From contig CALUZR010000017.1 in NCBI GenBank assembly GCA_944325335.1, positions 1-58,419 on the forward strand: DNA of 58,419 nt. The letters run 5' to 3'. The notes below the pieces were generated by a model that had not been told where the DNA came from, searched no databases, and saw only the letters and a program-made list of their open reading frames with translations. The translations under genes were made by a program, and so were the position numbers. How positions within the stretch are numbered: the stretch's first letter is position 1; each line of letters opens with the position of its first letter. The DNA is from an uncultured Parabacteroides sp. GTDB lineage: Bacteria > Bacteroidota > Bacteroidia > Bacteroidales > Tannerellaceae. Positions 1 to 8,202 of the stretch are shown piece after piece.

Positions 1-2
1 CT

Positions 3-1562
3 ATTATCTTTGGCGTAGATATCGAGTTGTATCGCTATTGGCAATTTCGCCTCGACACCACGGCGCTTTTCTATGCGCAATCGCCTAAAGACGCGATGGC
101 AAGCGTACCGGTCGGGTTGTTTGTCCGGCAGGTGGCGATTATGGGAGTGTATGCAGCGTTGATGTATCTCTTTTTACGTCGGTGGGTCATGCCCTTTTTC
201 CCTAAAGGAAATGCCGGTTCGCTCGGAGGACGATGTGCGGGAAGCGGCGCATGGATTCTTGCGGCGGGATTGCTTTTCGTCGGTATCCGTGGAGGCGTAA
301 CGACTTCGACGGCCAACGTCGGCCGGGTTTATTTCAGTACGAACCAATTCTTAAACCATGCGGCCATTAATCCCTGTTTCAGTTTATTGGCATCCCTTTC
401 CAAGTCGGAAGATTTCGCTTCCCAATTCAATGCGTATCCGGATGAAGAGGCAGAGGCACGTTTCGCCGAATGCTTTCCTACTCCTACGCAAGCCGATTCG
501 CTCCAACTCTTGAAAGAAACGCGCCCCCACGTATTGATCATTATCTTGGAAAGTTTCTCGGCAAACGTCATCGGCGCGTTGGGTGGCGAACCGGACGTGA
601 CGCCTCGCTTCAACCAACTGAGCGAAGAAGGCATTCTGTTTACGAATTGTTATGCCAGCAGCTTCCGTACCGACCGTGGATTGGTGGCTACATTAAGCGG
701 TTACCCAGGGCAACCGACTACTTCGATCATGAAAATCCCGGCTAAAAGCCAAACGCTTCCGTCGTTGGCAGGTAGTTTGCGGGAAGCAGGTTATACGACG
801 GACGTATTGTATGGAGGCGATATCGACTTCACCAACATGCGCAGTTACTTCCTCGGCACCGGTTACGAACGGTTGACTTCCGATGTAGATTTTCCCGTAT
901 CGAAACGACTGGGCAAATGGGGTGCGCAAGACGACGTGACTTTCTCTTATCTATTCGATATGCTCAAGAAACGAGACGGAGAAACCCGCCCGTGGCATAC
1001 CATGTATCTCACTTTAAGTACGCACGAACCGTTTGAAGTCCCTTATCATAAATTGACGCAACCGTACCTCAACACCATGGCGTATGCCGATAGTTGCCTG
1101 GGCGATTTCGTCGACCGCCTGAAGCAAGAGCCGCTTTGGGAACATACATTGATTGTATTGATAGCCGACCATGGTTATCGTTATCCGGATACACTCAAAG
1201 AGTATGAACCGGCACGTTATCATATTCCCATGTTGTGGATTGGAGGCGCAGTAAAGGAACCTCGCCGGGTCGATATACTTGTTTCACAAACCGATATGGC
1301 GGCAACGCTTTTAGGACAGATGCAACTTCCGCACGAGACCTATCGTTTTAGCCGGGACGTATTCAATCCCGCTTATCGTGATCCGTTCGCGTTCTACACC
1401 TTTAATAATGGCTTTGCGGTGATAGACAGCACGGGCGCATCTGTCTACGACAACGTAGGACAACAAACCCTCTATCAACAACCCGAAAGCGGAAACGATA
1501 CCCGCCTGGAAAAAGGCAAAACCCTTCTTCAAATCCTTTACGACGACTTGGGGAATAGATAA
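3..1562 (+). CDS. LTA synthase family protein (alkaline-phosphatase fold), 5' end outside window
   Basis: The reading frame is open to the left edge, so the N-terminus and probably further membrane helices are missing. What is left has two hydrophobic segments (about residues 35-60 and 80-95) and then a long periplasmic sulfatase/phosphatase-fold domain. Visible motifs are LIIILESFSAN (metal-binding Glu), FRTDRG, whose Thr matches the nucleophile of LtaS-type enzymes, and LIADHG (metal-binding Asp-His). In Gram-positives this family polymerises glycerol phosphate. In Bacteroidetes the members more likely transfer phospho-groups to lipid or glycan at the inner membrane; this is inference. It converges with the AraC gene, with a hairpin between them. 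The family is clear, the substrate unknown. Confidence 0.85.
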   Translation: MIFGVDIELYRYWQFRLDTTALFYAQSPKDAMASVPVGLFVRQVAIMGVYAALMYLFLRRWVMPFFPKGNAGSLGGRCAGSGAWILAAGLLFVGIRGGVTTSTANVGRVYFSTNQFLNHAAINPCFSLLASLSKSEDFASQFNAYPDEEAEARFAECFPTPTQADSLQLLKETRPHVLIIILESFSANVIGALGGEPDVTPRFNQLSEEGILFTNCYASSFRTDRGLVATLSGYPGQPTTSIMKIPAKSQTLPSLAGSLREAGYTTDVLYGGDIDFTNMRSYFLGTGYERLTSDVDFPVSKRLGKWGAQDDVTFSYLFDMLKKRDGETRPWHTMYLTLSTHEPFEVPYHKLTQPYLNTMAYADSCLGDFVDRLKQEPLWEHTLIVLIADHGYRYPDTLKEYEPARYHIPMLWIGGAVKEPRRVDILVSQTDMAATLLGQMQLPHETYRFSRDVFNPAYRDPFAFYTFNNGFAVIDSTGASVYDNVGQQTLYQQPESGNDTRLEKGKTLLQILYDDLGNR

Positions 1563-1576
1563 TCTGAATTAAAATA

Positions 1577-1634
1577 CAGAGACTCGGAGGCACAGAGTTT
1601 TTATTTTCAATTTCTCCGTGTCTCCGAGCCTCTG
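1577..1634. terminator. Bidirectional hairpin between convergent genes
   Basis: An inverted repeat with 21-bp arms (1577-1597 and 1614-1634, three mismatches) lies between two convergent genes. An outer 8-bp repeat (1562-1569 ATCTGAAT, 1636-1643 ATTCAGAT) brackets it. The arms share GGAGGCA/AGAG and GTCTCCG with hairpins near 19406 and 29837. Confidence 0.6.
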
Positions 1635-1647
1635 CATTCAGATAAGA

Positions 1648-2541
1648 CTAAGGCAGGCAATCTTCATCCTTTTGGTTCCGGTATTCTTGCGGACCAATGC
1701 CTACGTATCGCTTAAAGTATTTACCAAAGAACGAGATATTCTCGAAGTTGAGCGAATCGGCAATCAAATAAATGGGCAAATTGGTTGATTTAAGTTGTGC
1801 CTTGGCGTCCATAATCACCATATCTGCAATGATATCGGTGCAGGTGCGACCAGTCACTTGCTTCACCACGCTACTCAGGTAAGCCGGCGTAATGCTCAGC
1901 TTTCCCGCATAGAAAGCTACACTTTTTTCCCGCGTATAGTTATCCAACACAAGTTGACCAAAGTCTTGCGCCGTCCGTTCGTTTTGCGTCAGGTTTTCTT
2001 TCTCTACTTTACGGTTCTTGTATAGCTTATTAAGCATATACATCAAGCTATAATAAAGATGTTTCAGCACGTCCCGGCTCACTACGCCAAACACCTCTTT
2101 GCTCTTGTGGACAGTTTCGAAGTAACTTTGGGCCATCTCAATGGCTTCCGGCCGAAGCACGACACACGGGTTCCGTTTAATGGCATAACTCACGTCGATA
2201 ACCGATTTAATAGGTTGTACGCTTCGTAGGAAATCGGATGAGACGCCACCGAAGTAAATGTCCACATCGCCCTCTATCCGATTAATTTGGAAAACCGTGC
2301 CAGGCAACAATATCAGGAAACAATTATCGCCTACGTGGTAATGTTTCAGGTTGATAGAGGCGTCGACTTCTCCCTTCCTACACAACACAAAAATCTCAGC
2401 CTTGATACGACAAGGGAAATGAGCGTACAGATTCAATATCATGGTATCCGTCAATCTGCCCGTGATCAAATCTTCCGGCAAATCAATCTTAGGCAATTCA
2501 TTTTCCATTGCCTGCTGGATAAGTGGAGAGTTCATTCCCAT
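1648..2541 (-). CDS. AraC family transcriptional regulator
   Basis: A protein of about 297 residues with an N-terminal cupin-like sensor region and a C-terminal AraC double helix-turn-helix (from about residue 195 to the end; typical ending FGKYFKRYVGIGPQEYR). It would bind DNA as an activator, often in response to a small molecule. I chose the ATG at 2541. The frame is open up to 2613, but that longer start would sit only 9 bp from the upstream stop and adds an unconserved-looking leader. ATG 2535 is also possible. It lies downstream of the GH18 gene on the same strand, so it may regulate or be co-transcribed with it. Ligand unknown. Confidence 0.85.
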   Translation of the reverse strand: MGMNSPLIQQAMENELPKIDLPEDLITGRLTDTMILNLYAHFPCRIKAEIFVLCRKGEVDASINLKHYHVGDNCFLILLPGTVFQINRIEGDVDIYFGGVSSDFLRSVQPIKSVIDVSYAIKRNPCVVLRPEAIEMAQSYFETVHKSKEVFGVVSRDVLKHLYYSLMYMLNKLYKNRKVEKENLTQNERTAQDFGQLVLDNYTREKSVAFYAGKLSITPAYLSSVVKQVTGRTCTDIIADMVIMDAKAQLKSTNLPIYLIADSLNFENISFFGKYFKRYVGIGPQEYRNQKDEDCLP

Positions 2542-2622
2542 AAAATAACTTGCTATATATACTTTTTCTGCCTTTAAATGAAAGTTTCCACCGGTTGATA
2601 CCGATGGAAACACTTTCTATTG

Positions 2623-3645
2623 TCAATTCTTATTCTTCATCATCCCGTCAAACGTCGCCTTACGAAGCGTTCCTTCGGCATTATCAGTGTTGTATTCCCA
2701 ATACATCACGCCGAGAAGACCTTGTTCATGGATAAAGTCGCATTTAAGGGCAATCGAACGCGCATCTTCATAAGTACAAACCATCTGGCCTGTCGAATCC
2801 GTCGCATAAGGCACTTGGGCGATGGAATCCCAACAAGCTGTATAGTCTTTGATCATGTCGATGTTCTTGTAATCTACATAATAAGGAAGAATAGAATCAG
2901 CTCCATGTCCATAGAACGGAATGCCGAGCACGATCTTCTCGGTCGGGACGCCGGCCGCAATATGTGCTGCCAACGATTCTTCGCACGAAGCGCCCTTGCG
3001 AGTCATTTCCGATGGATAGAGCGCGGCGTTGTGATAGGGCGGTTTGCCCATGTCGTAGGCCATGATGTTGACGAAATCAATGTACGGATCGATAGCGCGG
3101 AAATCAATATAACGCGCCGTGTAAGAAGAGGCGAGCGTCAGGAGCTTGTCCGGACCGATGGCTTCGCGGATGTCGCGCATCAGGAGCGTGTAGTTCGCCT
3201 TATCGTCGGGCGAGCAAGAGATGCCGGCAGCGTCGCTGGTTGGATATTCCCAATCGATATCGATGCCGTCGAGGTTATACTCGTCGACAATGCGCTTGCA
3301 ATCCTTGGCGAAAGAGAGGCGTTTCTGCTCATCGGCCGCCATTTCACTAAAATTACCGCTTCCCCAACCACCAATCGAGAGGGAAACTTTCAAATCCGGA
3401 TATTGGTTCTTCAACGCGGAAATCTCGCGCAGACGCTCTTCGCGCGCAATGCGCACTTTGTCGAACGTAGAGTCTACATGCCCGAAAGCATAGTTGATGT
3501 GCGTAAGCACAGACGGGTCGGGCAAAGATTCGCCCTCGGATGTAACATACGCTGCTACAATCTTCTTTGGTTGCTCCTGCTGCGGTTGGCAACTGGCCAA
3601 CAGACACCCTGCGAGGAACAACATCATGCTAAAAACGTGTTTCAT
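2623..3645 (-). CDS. GH18 family glycosidase, lipoprotein
   Basis: 340 residues. The N-terminus is a lipoprotein signal (MKHVFSMMLFLAGCLLASC, lipobox LLASC), so the enzyme is anchored to a membrane facing the periplasm or surface. The core is a GH18 TIM barrel with the hallmark DGIDIDWEYP near residue 130, where the last Glu is the proton donor of chitinases and endo-beta-N-acetylglucosaminidases. SIGGWGSGNFSE upstream is the second conserved strand and a MAYDMGK motif follows. Its size fits a single-domain enzyme; whether it cuts chitin-like chains or N-glycans is not decided by sequence. The AraC gene follows on the same strand. Confidence 0.9.
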   Translation of the reverse strand: MKHVFSMMLFLAGCLLASCQPQQEQPKKIVAAYVTSEGESLPDPSVLTHINYAFGHVDSTFDKVRIAREERLREISALKNQYPDLKVSLSIGGWGSGNFSEMAADEQKRLSFAKDCKRIVDEYNLDGIDIDWEYPTSDAAGISCSPDDKANYTLLMRDIREAIGPDKLLTLASSYTARYIDFRAIDPYIDFVNIMAYDMGKPPYHNAALYPSEMTRKGASCEESLAAHIAAGVPTEKIVLGIPFYGHGADSILPYYVDYKNIDMIKDYTACWDSIAQVPYATDSTGQMVCTYEDARSIALKCDFIHEQGLLGVMYWEYNTDNAEGTLRKATFDGMMKNKN

Positions 3646-3733
3646 ATTGCTTATTGTTTAGAATTTCGTGCCGAAGGTAGGAAAAAACCAGGAAAATACA
3701 AACCATTATGCAAGAATCTTCACCGAATAGTCG

Positions 3734-3741
3734 TATCTTTG
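3734..3741 (+). promoter_or_regulatory. -7 box of tyrS (TATCTTTG)
   Basis: The Bacteroidetes -7 consensus TAnnTTTG is matched 45 bp before the tyrS ATG. No clear -33 box was seen. Confidence 0.6.
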
Positions 3742-3785
3742 CGCCCAAACTAAAATGAAATTATATATAATAATGTAGTAATACG

Positions 3786-5078
3786 ATGAATTTTGTAGAA
3801 GAATTAACATGGCGCGGCATGGTTCATACCATGATGCCGGGAACAGAAGAATTGCTGGAGAAAGAAATGGTTACAGGTTATTTAGGAATCGACCCCACGG
3901 CAGACTCGCTTCACATCGGGCACTTGTGCGGCGTAATGATTCTGAAACATTTCCAGCGGTGCGGCCACAAACCGTTAGCGTTGGTGGGCGGCGCGACCGG
4001 TATGATTGGCGATCCTTCGGGCAAATCCCAAGAGCGGAACTTGCTCGACGAAGAGACTTTGCGTCACAATCAAGAGTGTATTAAGAAGCAATTGAGCAAA
4101 TTCTTGGATTTCGAATCGGATGCGCCGAATCGCGCGGAATTGGTCAACAATTACGACTGGATGAAAGACTTCACGTTCCTCGATTTTGCCCGTACCGTCG
4201 GTAAGCATATCACGGTGAACTATATGATGGCAAAAGATTCCGTACAGAAGCGTCTCAACGGGGAAGCGAGGGATGGATTGTCGTTTACCGAGTTCACCTA
4301 CCAACTTTTGCAGGGCTACGACTTTTTGCACCTATACGAGACAAAAGGCTGCAAGTTGCAAATGGGAGGTTCGGACCAATGGGGAAATATCACGACGGGC
4401 GCCGAGTTGATTCGTCGCACGAACGGCGGCGAGGTGTTCGCACTCACTTGTCCGCTTATCACTAAGGCAGATGGAGGAAAATTCGGCAAAACGGAGAGCG
4501 GAAATATCTGGCTGGACCGTCGCTACACGTCGCCCTACAAATTTTACCAGTTTTGGTTGAATGTATCGGATGCGGACGCAGCAAAATACATCAAGATATT
4601 CACCGCGCTGCCCAAAGAGGAAATCGAAGCGCTTATAGCCGAACAGGAGGCTGCGCCACATCTCCGTCCGCTACAGAAACGGTTGGCAAAGGAAGTAACG
4701 GTCATGGTTCATTCTTTGGAGGATTACAACGCGGCGGTAGAGGCCTCGAACATTCTTTTTGGCAATGCAACCTCGGACGCGCTGAAAAAGTTGGACGAGG
4801 AGACGCTCCTCGACGTTTTTAACGGCGTGCCGCAGTTCGCGGTGGAGCGCGACGCCATTTCAGGGGGCATCAAGCTGCTTGAGCTCTGTACCGAGAAAGC
4901 GAACGTATTCCCTTCGAAAGGCGAAATGCGCAAACTCATCCAGAGCGGCGGTGTAAGCGTCAATAAGGAAAAAGTTTCGGATGTGGACATGGTCATTTCG
5001 TCCGAGAATCTGTTGGACGGGAAGTACTTGCTCATCCAGCGTGGTAAAAAGAATTATTACCTGATTATCGCAAAATAA
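3786..5078 (+). CDS. tyrS: Tyrosyl-tRNA synthetase
   Basis: 430 residues, the usual length for a bacterial TyrRS. It charges tRNA-Tyr with tyrosine in the cytoplasm. The class I HIGH signature is seen as HIGHLCG near residue 45, and the KMSKS-like loop as KFGKT near residue 235. GGSDQWGN is the tyrosine-binding strand. The last 70 residues form an S4 RNA-binding domain ([13 protein letters not shown]). The gene stands alone with its own -7 box and converges with malQ. Confidence 0.98.
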   Translation: MNFVEELTWRGMVHTMMPGTEELLEKEMVTGYLGIDPTADSLHIGHLCGVMILKHFQRCGHKPLALVGGATGMIGDPSGKSQERNLLDEETLRHNQECIKKQLSKFLDFESDAPNRAELVNNYDWMKDFTFLDFARTVGKHITVNYMMAKDSVQKRLNGEARDGLSFTEFTYQLLQGYDFLHLYETKGCKLQMGGSDQWGNITTGAELIRRTNGGEVFALTCPLITKADGGKFGKTESGNIWLDRRYTSPYKFYQFWLNVSDADAAKYIKIFTALPKEEIEALIAEQEAAPHLRPLQKRLAKEVTVMVHSLEDYNAAVEASNILFGNATSDALKKLDEETLLDVFNGVPQFAVERDAISGGIKLLELCTEKANVFPSKGEMRKLIQSGGVSVNKEKVSDVDMVISSENLLDGKYLLIQRGKKNYYLIIAK

Positions 5079-5088
5079 TTCATCCTTT

Positions 5089-5285
5089 AATCTCCTAAAC
5101 GCGTTCGGAAGCTTGAAATTCCCTATTCATGTCTTCCGAACGCGTTTTGTTTTTAAGCATTCCCTGTTTATTACACTAAAACGCGTTCAAATGGTATAGT
5201 TTCTAAATTTACGTTTCCAAAATGCGTTTCAATAGAATTAGAATAAAATTTGAGCCTTCTGAATGCGTTCGGAAGGCTCTTTTTG
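5089..5285. repeat. Degenerate tandem array A: palindromic AACGCGTT core on a 41-bp pitch
   Basis: The word GCGTT starts at 5101, 5142, 5183, 5224 and 5265, an exact 41-bp step five times over. Each lies in AACGCGTT or AATGCGTT. The fullest dyad is around 5257-5276 (CTTCTGAATGCGTTCGGAAG, two mismatched pairs). The half-dyads of copies 1 and 2 also pair with each other (5097-5111 with 5133-5147, perfect 15-bp arms). Between the cores the copies are strongly diverged. The array fills the gap between convergent tyrS and malQ. Confidence 0.7.
5252..5279 (+). terminator. Terminator after tyrS
   Basis: Stem 5252-5259 / 5272-5279 (GAGCCTTC with GAAGGCTC, loop 12) is followed by TTTTTGTATCTTTTT. It is also the last copy of array A and may serve malQ from the other side. 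Confidence 0.65.
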
Positions 5286-5292
5286 TATCTTT

Positions 5293-7959
5293 TTAGTCTC
5301 GCCCAGATTGCCGGATCATCTCGTGGATTCGGTTGTTCAACCGGTTGCATCGGAGGAGTTGCTCGATCGTCAGGTGCATTCGGTAACGCCAATAATGGCG
5401 TGGATTGGAGGGGATGTTGATCCGCTCGGCGTCGGGATCGGAATTTCGCACTTCTTCATCGATCGAAAGCCAATCTTGCCATGCAAGGATGCAAAGCATA
5501 GAATTTCCCATCAGATGTTGCTTTACAACGCTGTCGCAGAGCCATCCTGGCGCATCTTGCGGGGCCTCTCCCCATCCGCCAAGCATTTCTACGAAGTAGC
5601 GATGTGTCAATTCCTTATTTTCCCTCCACCAACCGCGTAGGGTCGACATATCGTGCGTAGAGATGGAGCAAACCGAGCGATAAGGGTATGTGGCCGGGTT
5701 CCCGAAGGTTTCGCCCGGATGTTTTGGCATCCTTTGGATTTCGAGACTCAATATGCGCAGTTCTTCCATCACACCCGGGACGCACTCAGGGATCATACCC
5801 AAATCTTCGCCACAAACCAGCATACGGGTAGAGTCAATCAGCTCGGGGAGCTTTCGCATAGCTTCGTTTCGCCAAAAAACTTCGTGCCGATGGTAAAAAT
5901 AGTCATCGTAAAGGGCATTGAAGGCTTTTTGCTCTTCGGGCGTGAGATTTTGATAAACCGAAGCCGTTTGGACGGCAATACGCGGGTGATACAAGTCTGG
6001 AAACGTGGTATCTGCTACAAAAAGTACATTATTAATCAATTGAAAGAGTCCGGCGCGCAAAGCAAGGCTTTCGGCATCCTTCCGTTCGCGGAAGTAGGCT
6101 TCCACTTTGCGCTGCGTATTAAACTCAGGCAGAAGGGCGTATTCATGATGCGAAACCTGGCAAACAAACGTGCGCTTTACCTCTGATGCCAGCATTCCGA
6201 AGGTTCGTTTCAAGATTTCTTCCGTAATGTAGGGCTTTGTAAAGGCCTCTTTGCGAAAGACGAGTCCAAATTTCTCAATTTCGGCAGGCGAAAGCGGCAG
6301 GGAGGGAACAAAATGGCCGAGCAACCCTTCCACCGAATGGGAAGGGATCTCCCAGATTCGGAAGAAGCCCAAAAGGTGATCGATGCGGTAGGCGTCGAAA
6401 TAGGTAGCCATCTTACGCATTCGGTGCTTCCACCAGCGGTAGTTGTCCTGTTGCATCACGTCCCATTTGTACGTCGGGAATCCCCAATTCTGTCCTTTGT
6501 CGGAGAAAGGATCAGGTGGCGCGCCTGCTTGTCCATTCATGTTGAAATAGTTCGGCTCGGCCCAGGCCTCCACGCTGTTCCGGCTGATACCGATCGGAAT
6601 GTCTCCTTTGAGCAATACGCCGCGTTTGCGGGCATAATTGCTGGCGCCCAGGAGCTGCACATGCAGGAGATACTGCAAATAATAGTAAAAATGCAGGCTG
6701 TAGCGGAATTCTTCGTCTGAATCTAGCTTCGCTTGGACATGGTCGCGGTCGTAGGTCTGGAATTCGGGCCAGGTGCGGAAATCAGGCGTCTTATATCGAT
6801 CGCGCAGGTAACTGAAGACGGCATAAGGCATTAGCCAGTCCGAATTTTCTTCCGTGAACTGCTGGAACTCCTTCGAAGCCATCGTTTCCGCTCCTTCTTG
6901 CGCAAAAATGGCTTTCAGATATTCCAATTTTAAATGGTTGACTTCCTCATAATGGACATCCGGCAAAGCATTGAGGCGGAGCCTTTCCAACTCGAAATCG
7001 GCCTGCAATTCCGCATTTTTAAGGCGCGGAAGCTGGTTTGGGTCAATATACATGGGATGGAAAGCGTAGATCGAGATACTATTGTATGGATAAGAGTCCA
7101 TCCAGGTGTGCGTCATGGTTGTATCGTTGATGGGCAAGATTTGGATGATACGTTGCCCGGTGAGGACTGCCCAGTCTACCATTTTCTTTAAATCACCGAA
7201 ATCGCCCACTCCCCAGCTGGATTCGGAGCGAAGCGAGAAGACCGGAATGGCCACTCCCGCTGCTTTCCAGGGCGGAAGGGAGAAGTGGACCTCATCGTCG
7301 GCCAGTACGAGCAACTCACCCTTGAGGGAGGGAAAAGTATTCAACCAGCGGTTATCTCCCTCGATCCATTCGCCCAACTGGTTCTCGCGCGTGTTCCAAG
7401 CCAGGAATTTGTATTCAAAAGGCTGATTGATTTGTGTCGCATCCAAAAGAATGTACCATTCATTGGGGCCGCATGCTTGCATCTGCTTGGCTTGCCGTAC
7501 GTCCCAATTTCCTAAGCATTTTTGGTTTCCGCTTATGGCCAATCGCCAATCGGCTTTTCGCAAACGCGGGCAATGGACTTTAAGAAGGATGGCGCGCTCG
7601 TAAGATTCCTCGGTACCTGTTTGATACGTTTTTTTGGCCTTTGCAAAGGCGGCGCTGTAACAAAAAGAATCATTTGGACGATCCCGCCAGGAATCAGCCA
7701 ATATAATATGGCCATAGGAGGGATTCAACGCCAACCGACGCTTCACGCCGTCCCATTCTTTGCGTACGCAGCATTTTTCGCGGTAAATTGCATATCGGTA
7801 AACAATCTCATCCGAAAAACGCCTTGGATCGAGCGATAGATTGCCCTGCCACGTGTATCCATCATACGAATAGAGCGGGAAAAGCTGTCCATCCGATAGC
7901 ATGACCCGGACTTCTTCTCCCCAATTCGTTCGGTAATGTATTTGAAATGAAAGTTCCAT
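5293..7959 (-). CDS. malQ: 4-alpha-glucanotransferase (GH77) with N-terminal starch-binding domains
   Basis: 888 residues, much longer than the E. coli enzyme of about 690. The extra part is N-terminal: two CBM20-like beta-sandwich modules (roughly residues 1-110 and 125-225), then the GH77 catalytic domain. This is the architecture of plant DPE2-like enzymes and of Bacteroidetes homologues. Catalytic residues are visible in YRIDHLLGFFR (nucleophile Asp), CGEDLGMIP (acid/base Glu) and STHDMSTLRGWW (third Asp). It transfers maltodextrin segments between glucans in cytoplasmic glycogen or maltose metabolism. No signal peptide. It is a single gene with a spaced upstream region. Confidence 0.95.
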   Translation of the reverse strand: MELSFQIHYRTNWGEEVRVMLSDGQLFPLYSYDGYTWQGNLSLDPRRFSDEIVYRYAIYREKCCVRKEWDGVKRRLALNPSYGHIILADSWRDRPNDSFCYSAAFAKAKKTYQTGTEESYERAILLKVHCPRLRKADWRLAISGNQKCLGNWDVRQAKQMQACGPNEWYILLDATQINQPFEYKFLAWNTRENQLGEWIEGDNRWLNTFPSLKGELLVLADDEVHFSLPPWKAAGVAIPVFSLRSESSWGVGDFGDLKKMVDWAVLTGQRIIQILPINDTTMTHTWMDSYPYNSISIYAFHPMYIDPNQLPRLKNAELQADFELERLRLNALPDVHYEEVNHLKLEYLKAIFAQEGAETMASKEFQQFTEENSDWLMPYAVFSYLRDRYKTPDFRTWPEFQTYDRDHVQAKLDSDEEFRYSLHFYYYLQYLLHVQLLGASNYARKRGVLLKGDIPIGISRNSVEAWAEPNYFNMNGQAGAPPDPFSDKGQNWGFPTYKWDVMQQDNYRWWKHRMRKMATYFDAYRIDHLLGFFRIWEIPSHSVEGLLGHFVPSLPLSPAEIEKFGLVFRKEAFTKPYITEEILKRTFGMLASEVKRTFVCQVSHHEYALLPEFNTQRKVEAYFRERKDAESLALRAGLFQLINNVLFVADTTFPDLYHPRIAVQTASVYQNLTPEEQKAFNALYDDYFYHRHEVFWRNEAMRKLPELIDSTRMLVCGEDLGMIPECVPGVMEELRILSLEIQRMPKHPGETFGNPATYPYRSVCSISTHDMSTLRGWWRENKELTHRYFVEMLGGWGEAPQDAPGWLCDSVVKQHLMGNSMLCILAWQDWLSIDEEVRNSDPDAERINIPSNPRHYWRYRMHLTIEQLLRCNRLNNRIHEMIRQSGRD

Positions 7960-8123
7960 AATATTAATGAATATATTGTTTTTACTTTTTAACTGGCTAA
8001 AGATACGTATTTTCTTCTAATCAGAGAAACGGAAAGAATAAAAAGGAAACAATTAATAAGTGGATGGCGTTTATGGATAACAAAGGGACGTAAAAACAGA
8101 GAACGAAGCATTAAAAATGAAAA

Positions 8124-8189
8124 AATTTACCGTTGCAATCCCTTTCTTTTATTCCAATAAAAGAAGGAGGGAATTACAACGGTAAATTC
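8124..8189 (-). terminator. Long hairpin terminator of the S46 peptidase gene
   Basis: A nearly perfect inverted repeat of about 30 bp per arm (8124-8153 and about 8157-8189) lies 13 bp after the stop codon. On the minus strand it runs into a T-rich tract (TTTTTTC), as expected of an intrinsic terminator. Confidence 0.75.
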
Positions 8190-8202
8190 CTTATCCGCCG
8201 GT

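Noticed and set aside
2620..3753. 377-codon frame antisense to the GH18 gene
   Set aside because: The GH18 frame has a lipobox, catalytic motif and full fold; the antisense product has no recognisable feature.
3646..3785. T-box or other riboswitch upstream of tyrS
   Set aside because: The leader after the -7 box is only about 40 nt, too short, and no T-box motif was seen.
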